Assembly (NCBI GenBank): GCA_002338505.1
Contig: DDIK01000076.1
Location: 1 to 9,502 of the forward strand
Length of the DNA stretch: 9,502 bases
Direction: 5' to 3'
DNA from: Bacteriovorax sp. UBA1852
Lineage (GTDB): Bacteria > Bdellovibrionota > Bacteriovoracia > Bacteriovoracales > Bacteriovoracaceae
The translations under genes and the position numbers were made by a program. Below the pieces are notes generated by a model. The model did not search any database. It was not told where the DNA came from and saw only the letters and a program-made list of their open reading frames with translations. This document shows, piece after piece, positions 1 through 6,922 of the stretch. Numbering within the stretch: the first letter of the stretch is position 1; the number at the start of each line of letters is the position of its first letter.

Positions 1-1270
1 GGAAAACTATAAAAAATATAAAGGACAAAAGAATAATTTAAAGTCCTTAACGAGTAAGTTTAATCGTGAGCTTATTTCGTTTCTAGAAAATCAAATACAA
101 ATATTTCACCCCTTCGGTTTTCCTGTTGATTATTTCAACTTACGAAAGTCATACGATGAAATTAAGAGTAAAGATAAGTCACTCGCTAATAAAATATATT
201 TTAAAAGAAAAATTTACGAAGATGGAGTCGTTAATCCAAAAAGTGGAAGAAAAGATACGTCTTTTAGGGCGATGATATCGACAGTATACTTGAGACTTTT
301 AAAGTTTGATGATGAGTTCTATTCTGAAGAATTAAGATACGACATTGAGTCATTACTAGAATTTATAAAAAATAGTCTCCTTAGAGGAGTGTCTTATCAT
401 AAGCAGCGTGTTGCGAAATGGCAGAATAAAATTCAAGACGATATCAATTTCTATTACAAAATCATTAATTCAAAGAAGTCACAAGACTTTTTGAAGGACT
501 ATCAAACCAATAGAAAGAGGGCTCGTAAATCATTGAGGGACTTTACTTACTCAAAAATCGCGAAGGCCTATAAATTTTGGACAGACAAAGAAGTTCTCTA
601 TCGTCTTCTCTTTTCGATTGAAACGATTCTCTTTCATGAAGTAGGCCCTCTAGATAATGACTTTGGAAGTGAGAGAAGAGCCATTGTTCAGGTCGTTCTT
701 AATAGACTTAGAAATGATAATTATAATGATATTGATCCAGGTGAAGATCTTTATCCTTTTTTAAAGGCAGAGGGAGTTAATAACTTTGAAAAATATAAGT
801 GGCTGAACGTTCTTTTTAAAAAAGGACAATTTTCTTTTACATATTTCTTTATCCCAGCGAGTAAAGGAATTTTTTGTCCAGATGCTTCAAGGTCAGCGAA
901 ACGCTTGAGAAGACAAAATCTTAAGTTTGCTATGGAGGTACTTGAGTTTCCAATTTCAGTTTTTGAAGCAACTAGATATTTTTCACGCTCATCAATGGTG
1001 GGAAGAATTGATATGGCAAAGCTATGGAAAGAGTATAAGAAGTGGCCTGAATTACCTGGTCCAAAGATTAAAAACCAAAAGAAATATATGCGACTGCTAA
1101 AGCAGAAGAAATTAAGATTTATTGGAAAATTAAAGACCGAGAAAGGACGACTTTATGAGATCTGGGCTCACAAGAGAGGTAAGGTTCTTTATGGAGTCGA
1201 AGAATCTAAGTTTTTTATTTATAGAGATCCCCACCTTTTCACCTATTTCTACAAGTTTAAAGACTATTAA
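1..1270 (+). CDS. Putative SleB-like cell-wall hydrolase domain protein, C-terminal part (5' end outside the window)
   Basis: The frame is open from base 2, giving 422 visible residues up to the TAA at 1268-1270. The ATG at 272 is therefore only an internal methionine, and the true start lies left of the window. The first ~190 residues are very lysine-rich, probably helical, and match no family I recognise. From about residue 195 the order of motifs resembles the SleB/CwlJ hydrolase family (Hydrolase_2): LFHEV with a possible catalytic Glu213, then AIVQVVLNRLRN (227-238), KKGQFSF (274-280), an A-rich helix, and EATRYFSR (322-329). SleB enzymes are lytic transglycosylases acting on peptidoglycan. 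The usual GE after the catalytic Glu region and the terminal aromatic motif are poorly kept, so activity is uncertain. No signal peptide can be judged because the N-terminus is missing. It lies 73 bp upstream of metK on the same strand, with no clear terminator between. Coding is certain; the family call is moderate. Confidence 0.6.
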   Translation, partial: ENYKKYKGQKNNLKSLTSKFNRELISFLENQIQIFHPFGFPVDYFNLRKSYDEIKSKDKSLANKIYFKRKIYEDGVVNPKSGRKDTSFRAMISTVYLRLLKFDDEFYSEELRYDIESLLEFIKNSLLRGVSYHKQRVAKWQNKIQDDINFYYKIINSKKSQDFLKDYQTNRKRARKSLRDFTYSKIAKAYKFWTDKEVLYRLLFSIETILFHEVGPLDNDFGSERRAIVQVVLNRLRNDNYNDIDPGEDLYPFLKAEGVNNFEKYKWLNVLFKKGQFSFTYFFIPASKGIFCPDASRSAKRLRRQNLKFAMEVLEFPISVFEATRYFSRSSMVGRIDMAKLWKEYKKWPELPGPKIKNQKKYMRLLKQKKLRFIGKLKTEKGRLYEIWAHKRGKVLYGVEESKFFIYRDPHLFTYFYKFKDY

Positions 1271-1272
1271 TA

Positions 1273-1301
1273 TTGTTAAAGGCCATCAATAGTTGTATAG
1301 T
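1273..1301 (+). promoter_or_regulatory. Possible sigma70-type promoter of metK
   Basis: TTGTTA (1273-1278) and TATAGT (1296-1301) are separated by 17 bases, about 40 bp before the metK ATG. This is a good match in an AT-rich gap, where such matches also arise by chance. No SAM-riboswitch-like fold is apparent in the 73-base leader. Confidence 0.35.
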
Positions 1302-1343
1302 TATCAGCTGTATTAGTGTATTTTTTATTTAATTGGAGTACCT

Positions 1344-2510
1344 ATGTTGAAGGACTATACTTTTACTTCTGAATCAGTAACAGAAGGACACCCGGATAAG
1401 ATTGCTGATCAAATTAGCGATGCAGTTTTAGATGCAATGCTTAAGGATGATCCAGCTTCTCGTGTAGCATGTGAAACAATGATTACAACAGGTCTTGTTA
1501 TTCTTGCTGGAGAAATTACTTCGAAAGCACAGATTGATTTTCAAGATGTTGTGAGAACTAAGATTAAAGATATTGGTTATGACCATTCAGATAAGGGCTT
1601 CGACGCAACTACTTGTGGTGTGACAGTTGCTCTTGATAAGCAATCTCCAGAGATTGCTCAGGGTGTAAACGAAGGTGAAGGAACATTTACTGAGATGGGC
1701 GCAGGCGATCAAGGTATTATGTTTGGTTACGCCTGTAATGAAACATCATCATTTATGCCAATGACTATTGACCTCTCTCATAAGCTCTCTAAGAAATTAT
1801 CTGATGTGAGAAAGAGCGGTGTCTGTGGTGATTTTAGACCAGATGGAAAAACTCAAGTCTCAGCTCAGTACGAAGATGGAAAGTTAAAGAGAATTGATTC
1901 TGTTGTTATATCAACTCAACATTCTGATAGTATGACTTTAAAGCAGGTCGAAGAGGCCCTTATGGAAGAAGTCATCAAGAAGACAGTTCCTCAGGACCTT
2001 ATTGATAATAAGACGAAGTATTTCTTAAACCCTACAGGCAAATTTGTCATTGGGGGTCCCGCTGGTGACTGTGGTTTAACTGGTAGAAAAATTATTGTCG
2101 ATACATACGGTGGGCATGGAGCTCACGGTGGTGGTGCATTTTCTGGAAAGGACCCATCAAAGGTTGATAGATCAGCGGCATATGGCGCAAGACAGATTGC
2201 CAAGCATATTGTTGCTGCAGGTTTAGCTGATAGAGCTCTTGTTCAGGTTGCTTATGCTATCGGTGTAAGTGAGCCAATGTCACTACTTGTTGATACATAT
2301 GGAACTGAAAAAGTTGAAGTCTCTAAGATTGAAACAGCAGTTAAAGAAATCTTTGATATGAAGCCAAAGTCAATCATTGAGAGACTTGATCTCTTAAGAC
2401 CGATCTATTCTTCTACAGCAGCGTACGCGCACTTTGGAAGAGACGTTCAAGGCTTCTTGCCGTGGGAAGAGCTAACGTATACAGAAAAGCTTAAAGAACT
2501 TTGTAAATAA
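1344..2510 (+). CDS. metK: S-adenosylmethionine synthetase (methionine adenosyltransferase)
   Basis: This cytoplasmic enzyme makes S-adenosylmethionine from ATP and L-methionine, releasing phosphate and pyrophosphate, and so supplies the cell's main methyl donor. At 388 residues it is full length for the bacterial family. Family signatures are all visible: GHPDK at 15-19 near the N-terminus, the ATP-binding hexapeptide GAGDQG at 119-124, DGKTQVS at 167-173, GGPAGDCGLTGRK at 237-249, and the phosphate-loop nonapeptide GGGAFSGKD at 262-270 followed by PSKVDRSAAY. The start is fixed by GGAG at 1335-1338, five bases before the ATG, and by the standard N-terminal FTSESVTEGHPDK. It is probably its own transcription unit, with a promoter-like pair upstream and a hairpin with a T-run immediately after the stop. 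Its right neighbour is convergent. Nothing is missing or odd. Identification is certain. Confidence 0.98.
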   Translation: MLKDYTFTSESVTEGHPDKIADQISDAVLDAMLKDDPASRVACETMITTGLVILAGEITSKAQIDFQDVVRTKIKDIGYDHSDKGFDATTCGVTVALDKQSPEIAQGVNEGEGTFTEMGAGDQGIMFGYACNETSSFMPMTIDLSHKLSKKLSDVRKSGVCGDFRPDGKTQVSAQYEDGKLKRIDSVVISTQHSDSMTLKQVEEALMEEVIKKTVPQDLIDNKTKYFLNPTGKFVIGGPAGDCGLTGRKIIVDTYGGHGAHGGGAFSGKDPSKVDRSAAYGARQIAKHIVAAGLADRALVQVAYAIGVSEPMSLLVDTYGTEKVEVSKIETAVKEIFDMKPKSIIERLDLLRPIYSSTAAYAHFGRDVQGFLPWEELTYTEKLKELCK

Positions 2511-2512
2511 CT

Positions 2513-2538
2513 AAAAAGGAGTCTTAGGACTCCTTTTT
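2513..2538. terminator. Bidirectional intrinsic terminator between metK and the hybrid kinase gene
   Basis: GGAGTC (2518-2523) and GACTCC (2528-2533) form a perfect 6-bp stem around a four-base loop. It is flanked by five A's (2513-2517) and by six T's (2534-2539), so the stem can extend to 11 bp and each strand's transcript ends in a U-run. It starts two bases after the metK stop. For the convergent kinase gene, the stop codon (2524-2526 on the - strand) sits inside the loop and one stem arm encodes the last residues. Confidence 0.88.
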
Positions 2539-4938
2539 TATTTCCATCATTACTTCTTTTATTCGATCAATTGAAACGGGCTTAGTTATAAAGTCCTTCA
2601 TTCCAGCCTCAATGGCCTTCCTCTTATCATCTTTAAAAACATTTGCTGACATTGCGATGATTGTAGGCGGGTTATCAGAGTATTTCTCCGTTATAATCTC
2701 GGTCGCAGTAATTCCATCCATGATAGGCATCTGAAGGTCCATAAAGATGAGGTCATATTGCTTTTCCTCAAGTATGTTTACTGCTTCTTTCCCATTATTG
2801 GCGATATCGATACTGTATCCAAGTTTTTTCAGAGCAAGAGTTGCAAATTTTTGATTGATGAGATTATCTTCCACTAAGAGGATCTTGTATGGATAGTCTT
2901 TAGAGAACTCTATTTCTTCGACCTTCTTTCTTCTCTTGTGAGAAGTATCTTGTTTTTCTCCTTTAGAGAAAGTGAATTTAAGTTCAAATGTTGTCCCTTT
3001 ACCGTAAGCACTAGTTACTTCAACACTACCATTTAAGAGGCCGATTAATTTAGAGGAAATTGCTAGTCCTAAACCTGTTCCTCCATACATGCGTGTTATG
3101 GACGAATCCGCTTGAGAAAACTTTTCGAATAAATGCTCTACTTTGTCTTCTTCAACGCCTATTCCTGTATCTTGAATCTTAAAAATTATATCTACTTTGT
3201 CCTCTGATCTAGATTCAAGCCCAAGCATTTCAATTCTCACAAAACCATCATGAGTAAACTTGATAGCATTTGAAACAAGGTTAATTATAATTTGCTTAAA
3301 TCTTACTTTGTCACTAAGAATCCATAATTCATCTTTTTTAAAGTTATTGATAAAAACGAGATCTATTTCTTTTTCATTCGCTTTATTTGTGAGAATTTTT
3401 CTCACTTCATCAATAGCATCATGAATATTGAAGTTGATACTTTCAATATCGAGCTTTCCAGCTTCAATCTTTGATACATCTAATATGTCGTTGATAAGGT
3501 TAAGTAGTATATCCCCACTTGTTTTAATTGTTTTAAGAAGACTCATTTGTTCTTGTGTAAGCTCACTTCTTTCAAGGAGTTCAATCATCCCTAAAACACC
3601 ATTCATAGGTGTTCTAATTTCATGAGACATATTTGCAAGGAATTCAGACTTCATTTTTGCTGACTGTATAATTTCTTGTTGCGCCTTTTTTATAAGTGTT
3701 ATGTTTTCAATAACTCCGAGGTAACCAATTATACTTTTTTCTCCATCTCTAATGGCCGTAACAACAAGCTTTGCATCGAAGGTTGAGTTATCCTTTCTCG
3801 AAAACGTCCATTCGTTCTCATGCTTTTCTGAAATACCTTCTCGTACGTGATATATAAAAGTATCAAAGCCGGGAGAAAGGTTTGTGTTGTATTCACTGTT
3901 AATCTCATCGGTTCTATCTTTAACCTCATCTGGAGCATGCCATAGAGCTGGAGTTTCTTTGTTTACAATATCTTCAGCTTTATATCCTAGTTCATTCTCT
4001 GCAGCGTTATTGAATATGACAACCTTTCCATCTGTATTCGTCGCAATGATAAGGTGACTCGAGCTGTTTATAAGTGTTTCAGATAATTGAAGCGCTTTTT
4101 GAAGCTCCTCTTTAATTTTAATCGTTTCCGTATATGGACCAACTAAATCGATTAGACCCCTTTCATAGAAGAACTTGCTTATTAGAAATGTTATCAGGGA
4201 AAGAGATAAGAATATGAGAAAAATATAAAGATAAACTTCATGTAATTGCTTAGACTTGTCATAGTGTACATTGAAAGTCAGACCTTCTTTTATTTTTATT
4301 GTTTGATGACCCCTGAGGATTTGATTTTTTAGTACATCACTCTTTATTGATATATCGTTTTGCTTTATCTCATATGCAATCCAATTATTTTTTTGATCTT
4401 TGATTTTTGAAAAAAGATTATTACTCTGTATTTGTGTTTCAAAAATAAGAACACCCTCAGGATTGCCATGGTGTACGACGGGAACAAGGAATCTGAAGAG
4501 TCCTTCTTTATTTACCAGCTCTATATGATAACTAGAACCACCATTAATTAACTGCTTAAATTGTTTTTTATTGTATGGATTCTTTCCAAAGAGATAGTTT
4601 TGATCGAAGGTGAGAATAGAGAAACTTCCTCTATTTCCTAAGATCGATAATGACTCAAAGTAGTCTCTTGTACTTGAGTTCTTAACATTGTACTGCATCA
4701 GGTTGTTAACGATAAGAGGCTTCTGTGCATGATCTTTGAGTGTTAAAATGATATTTTGAAATTCATTAGAGACTTTCTTGGCTTTCAAATTTGATATTAA
4801 ATCAATCTGAGTTTGTGATTTATCTAAGATTATGTAAGTGATAAGTAGGGACGTGAGAAAAGTAAGAGACAAAAGAATAGCGCTTGAAGCAACTAGTACG
4901 AAGCGTTTAAATTCTTTCTTAAGTCTGTTATCTTCCAT
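2524..4938 (-). CDS. Membrane hybrid histidine kinase (periplasmic sensor - PAS - HisKA - HATPase_c - receiver)
   Basis: This 804-residue inner-membrane sensor kinase has a first transmembrane segment at about 13-38, a periplasmic region of about 195 residues (40-234), and a second transmembrane segment at about 235-258. The periplasmic part has a Cache/PDC-like feel (SILTFDQNYLFG, then RFLVPVVHHGNPEGVLIFE at 149-167). A PAS domain follows at about 285-415. The HisKA domain has FLANMSHEIRTP with the phospho-accepting His439. HATPase_c shows the N box (Asn553 and Asn557), G1 DTGIG (590-594), the F box and G2 GGTGLGL (619-625). A C-terminal receiver (about 685-800) has the acidic pair Glu690-Asp691, phospho-acceptor Asp734, Ser764 and Lys786. 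No obvious HAMP lies between TM2 and PAS. It has no output domain, so a separate phosphotransfer protein and response regulator must exist elsewhere. Its ATG overlaps the preceding gene's stop by one base, with AAGG only two bases before the ATG, suggesting coupled translation. Confidence 0.95.
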   Translation of the reverse strand: MEDNRLKKEFKRFVLVASSAILLSLTFLTSLLITYIILDKSQTQIDLISNLKAKKVSNEFQNIILTLKDHAQKPLIVNNLMQYNVKNSSTRDYFESLSILGNRGSFSILTFDQNYLFGKNPYNKKQFKQLINGGSSYHIELVNKEGLFRFLVPVVHHGNPEGVLIFETQIQSNNLFSKIKDQKNNWIAYEIKQNDISIKSDVLKNQILRGHQTIKIKEGLTFNVHYDKSKQLHEVYLYIFLIFLSLSLITFLISKFFYERGLIDLVGPYTETIKIKEELQKALQLSETLINSSSHLIIATNTDGKVVIFNNAAENELGYKAEDIVNKETPALWHAPDEVKDRTDEINSEYNTNLSPGFDTFIYHVREGISEKHENEWTFSRKDNSTFDAKLVVTAIRDGEKSIIGYLGVIENITLIKKAQQEIIQSAKMKSEFLANMSHEIRTPMNGVLGMIELLERSELTQEQMSLLKTIKTSGDILLNLINDILDVSKIEAGKLDIESINFNIHDAIDEVRKILTNKANEKEIDLVFINNFKKDELWILSDKVRFKQIIINLVSNAIKFTHDGFVRIEMLGLESRSEDKVDIIFKIQDTGIGVEEDKVEHLFEKFSQADSSITRMYGGTGLGLAISSKLIGLLNGSVEVTSAYGKGTTFELKFTFSKGEKQDTSHKRRKKVEEIEFSKDYPYKILLVEDNLINQKFATLALKKLGYSIDIANNGKEAVNILEEKQYDLIFMDLQMPIMDGITATEIITEKYSDNPPTIIAMSANVFKDDKRKAIEAGMKDFITKPVSIDRIKEVMMEIKKES

Positions 4939-6116
4939 TACCTTAATGTTCCATCTTCTTGATACTTTCTCATCGTGTAATCCGAAGACGAGAGAGCTTC
5001 ATGTGAATTGTATTTTTCATTATTATTAAATGGTTTATTATAAACTTTAATGAGTCCTTTTATATTACTAACATCTTCGATACTCTCTTTTATCCTGTGG
5101 CGAATTATAGATATTGAATCAGCTTTTTTAATTTTTATTTTATCTATAGCATGTAATAGAATGAGAGTTAGATCAAATGAGTGTGCCCATCCGCTAACAG
5201 GACTTAATTCGCTTAAGTTTTGATACTTATTTTTTTTCAAAATGAACTTAGCAATTTTCTTTTGGATATTATTTAAATTCTTATCAACGAAAGAGAAACT
5301 TGTTTGAATAACACTAACATCTAGCTTGTTAGAAGAAATTATCTCTGCCATTTCTACATTGTTGTTACCAGTAATACCCCAGTGAGAATAAATTTTTTGC
5401 TTAACTTTCTTTCTTCCTAGAGCATTAAATATTCTCTTAGCATCGCTTGTATTGCCGACAAAGAATATGCAATCCTGCTCAGACTCAGCAATATCAAGTG
5501 CTATTTCAGAGGAACTTGACTTTGTTATTCCCCAGTCAAAGACTCTAATGTTAAAGCCTTTAATACCATTTTTCGCTAGGGCCGAAGACATATTCTTTTC
5601 ATTTGACTTGCCCCATGGTGTTTTCTCTAATAGTAAATATGGTGACTTGCAACCATCTTTTAATGCTTCTCTTGTGATGAAGCCACCAGCTTGACTGTCA
5701 TCAATTGACAGTCTGTATATCCAATTTTCTGACACTTTAGACCTTGTGATTGGAGCGCCTGCGGCCCATGGAACGAGAGTTAAAATTTTACTTTCATTTA
5801 TAAAATTATTATTTGTAATAAGGGGAGGAGAATGAAGTCCTCCAAAGACGGCGATCATTTTCTCATCGGCTAATGCTTTTTTAAAGTTCGCTAGGCTTCT
5901 TCGTGTATTTCCTCGATGATTAAGAGTCTTCAAAGTGAGCTCTATTTTTGTCTTTGGATTATGTTCTTTGTAGTAGTCGATTGCTGACATAATTCCATTT
6001 CTAATTGATTCTCCGGCCTTCTTATTGATACTCATATCTGCATCAAGATAAATATTATATGTTTGAGAATAAATATATGAGTGACAGAATATAAGAATAA
6101 TTTTTAAAATTCTCAT
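4938..6116 (-). CDS. Periplasmic type I substrate-binding protein (Peripla_BP_6-like), likely receptor partner of the adjacent kinase
   Basis: This 392-residue protein resembles the branched-chain amino acid (LivJ-like) type I periplasmic binding family. It has a short hydrophobic N-terminus (about residues 3-17, probable cleavage near Ser17) with no lipobox, so it is likely soluble in the periplasm. Family hallmarks are the early helix GESIRNGIMSAIDYYKE (35-51), the strand-loop MIAVFGGLHS (87-96) that lines the ligand site, and WIYRLSIDDSQAGG (132-145), the usual R..p.D..Q region entering the second lobe. Lobe two follows with CIFFVGNTSDAKRIFNAL (216-233). The start is supported by AAGGA at 6122-6126, five bases before the ATG. 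Its TAA stop shares a base with the kinase ATG. No permease or ATPase genes adjoin it, so a sensing role is more likely than transport; this is inference. The ligand cannot be read from sequence. Confidence 0.85.
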   Translation of the reverse strand: MRILKIILIFCHSYIYSQTYNIYLDADMSINKKAGESIRNGIMSAIDYYKEHNPKTKIELTLKTLNHRGNTRRSLANFKKALADEKMIAVFGGLHSPPLITNNNFINESKILTLVPWAAGAPITRSKVSENWIYRLSIDDSQAGGFITREALKDGCKSPYLLLEKTPWGKSNEKNMSSALAKNGIKGFNIRVFDWGITKSSSSEIALDIAESEQDCIFFVGNTSDAKRIFNALGRKKVKQKIYSHWGITGNNNVEMAEIISSNKLDVSVIQTSFSFVDKNLNNIQKKIAKFILKKNKYQNLSELSPVSGWAHSFDLTLILLHAIDKIKIKKADSISIIRHRIKESIEDVSNIKGLIKVYNKPFNNNEKYNSHEALSSSDYTMRKYQEDGTLR

Positions 6117-6128
6117 AGTAATCCTTGT

Positions 6129-6161
6129 AATGTAATATGTTACATTTTGTTATCGGATAAC
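6129..6161 (-). promoter_or_regulatory. Two adjacent dyads upstream of the binding protein-kinase operon (possible operator)
   Basis: The 64-base gap before the operon holds two perfect inverted repeats almost back to back. One is AATGTAA-N4-TTACATT (6129-6146); the other is GTTATC-G-GATAAC (6149-6161). A -10-like TATATT (- strand, 6172-6167) lies just upstream, which would place a transcript start near 6160 and the dyads at the start of the message. The right-hand dyad ends only two bases before the ribosome binding site. The sequence cannot tell a repressor or activator site from an mRNA hairpin. Confidence 0.4.
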
Positions 6162-6180
6162 TACTTAATATAATGAAGAT

Positions 6181-6861
6181 TTATTCTTGCGATTCTATCA
6201 TAGAAGCATGCTTCGGATATTTCTGGAAATGACTTTTTTCGATCTCAAAAAGACCTTCTTTCAGTAGCTTAGCGTACTTTTCTATACTTTCGTCACTAAG
6301 GCTTTCGATAAGTATTGGTTTGCCATAGTAGATATACATTGTTGAAAATGGCAGACCTAATCTGAACTTGTCCCAACTTCTCTTTAAGACTTTTGTTCGT
6401 GAAGATATACCATAGTATGGAATAATTGGAGTATTACATTCATAGGCTATCTTGAAGATTCCTTTTTTTGGAATGAACTTTGGTCCTCTTGGCCCATCAA
6501 TAGTGAGTCCTGTATCGAGATGAGTTTCATTGCAGATTTTAATAAGCTCATTCATTGCTGCTCGACCACCCTTTGAAGAGCTTCCTCTTGTTGGATGAAC
6601 ATTTGCGATCCAGCTTGATATCTTTGCGGCGATATCACCGTCTTTTGAAAGACTAGTCATAGATACTATTTTAGTCCGCAGGCAAATCACACCTGTGAAA
6701 AGGTTTTGATGCCAAATGGCCAAAGAAACATTTCCATTCTTTGAAAGTCTCTTTCCTTCTTCAAAGTTTTCAAGGCCTATATATTTCTTTCGAGACGTTA
6801 ACTTGATAAAGAGAACAATACCTGCGGCCAGGAAAAGGCCTATATGTTTAAAAATTTTCAG
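6181..6861 (-). CDS. DUF374 family lysophospholipid/lipid A-type acyltransferase, CTG start
   Basis: This is a 226-residue member of the DUF374 family, related to LpxL-type and lysophospholipid acyltransferases of the inner membrane. They are thought to transfer acyl chains in envelope lipid synthesis, but the substrate is not established here. An N-terminal membrane segment (about residues 7-21, GLFLAAGIVLFIKL) is followed by family blocks in the usual order: SLAIWH with His51, SLSKDGD (70-76), RGSSSKGG (92-99), IDGPRGP (121-127), RSWDKF (161-166) and LPFS (170-173). No ATG, GTG or TTG occurs in frame between the upstream TAG (6874-6876) and the TTG at 6723, and starting at 6723 would remove the conserved N-terminus. 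The CTG at 6859-6861 has GGAG six bases upstream and gives normal family length, so I choose it; another CTG at 6871-6873 overlaps that GGAG. It follows the photolyase gene by 57 bases. Family sure, substrate unknown. Confidence 0.88.
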   Translation of the reverse strand: MKIFKHIGLFLAAGIVLFIKLTSRKKYIGLENFEEGKRLSKNGNVSLAIWHQNLFTGVICLRTKIVSMTSLSKDGDIAAKISSWIANVHPTRGSSSKGGRAAMNELIKICNETHLDTGLTIDGPRGPKFIPKKGIFKIAYECNTPIIPYYGISSRTKVLKRSWDKFRLGLPFSTMYIYYGKPILIESLSDESIEKYAKLLKEGLFEIEKSHFQKYPKHASMIESQE

Positions 6862-6867
6862 ATCAAA

Positions 6868-6871
6868 CTCC
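6868..6871 (-). promoter_or_regulatory. Ribosome binding site that decides the CTG start of the acyltransferase
   Basis: GGAG on the - strand (6871 down to 6868) is followed by the six-base spacer TTTGAT and then CTG (6861-6859). The frame downstream of this CTG encodes the family-typical membrane segment, and no standard start codon is available in frame. Confidence 0.6.
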
Positions 6872-6892
6872 AGCTATAAAATATCACTTCTA

Positions 6893-6922
6893 TTTATAAC
6901 CTAATAATGGAGGATTAATCAA
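6893..6922 (-). promoter_or_regulatory. Possible promoter of the acyltransferase gene
   Basis: On the - strand TTGATT (6922-6917) and TATAAA (6898-6893) are 18 bases apart. The -35 element overlaps the photolyase stop codon. Predicted initiation near 6886 would leave a leader of about 25 bases containing the GGAG. AT-richness makes chance matches common. Confidence 0.3.

Noticed and set aside
272..274. ATG at 272 as start of the left gene
   Set aside because: The frame is open for 90 more codons to base 2 with the same lysine-rich composition, so this is an internal methionine.
1271..1343. SAM-sensing riboswitch in the metK leader
   Set aside because: Only 73 bases, with no recognisable SAM-aptamer helices or core motifs; just a promoter-like pair and a ribosome binding site.
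3729..3938. Alternative - strand frame inside the kinase PAS region
   Set aside because: It overlaps the PAS domain in another frame and has no family similarity, so it is not a frameshift product.
3428..5694. Short + strand reading frames (3428-3625, 4838-5029, 5452-5694)
   Set aside because: They lie opposite the well-conserved kinase and binding-protein genes, lack ribosome binding sites and resemble no protein; shadows of the real genes.
6721..6723. TTG at 6723 as start of the acyltransferase
   Set aside because: It would remove the membrane segment and begin inside the conserved SLAIWH block; no ribosome binding site precedes it.
6716..6904. 62-codon + strand frame opposite the acyltransferase N-terminus
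   Set aside because: The - strand here encodes the conserved N-terminal segment of the acyltransferase; the + frame is its antisense shadow.
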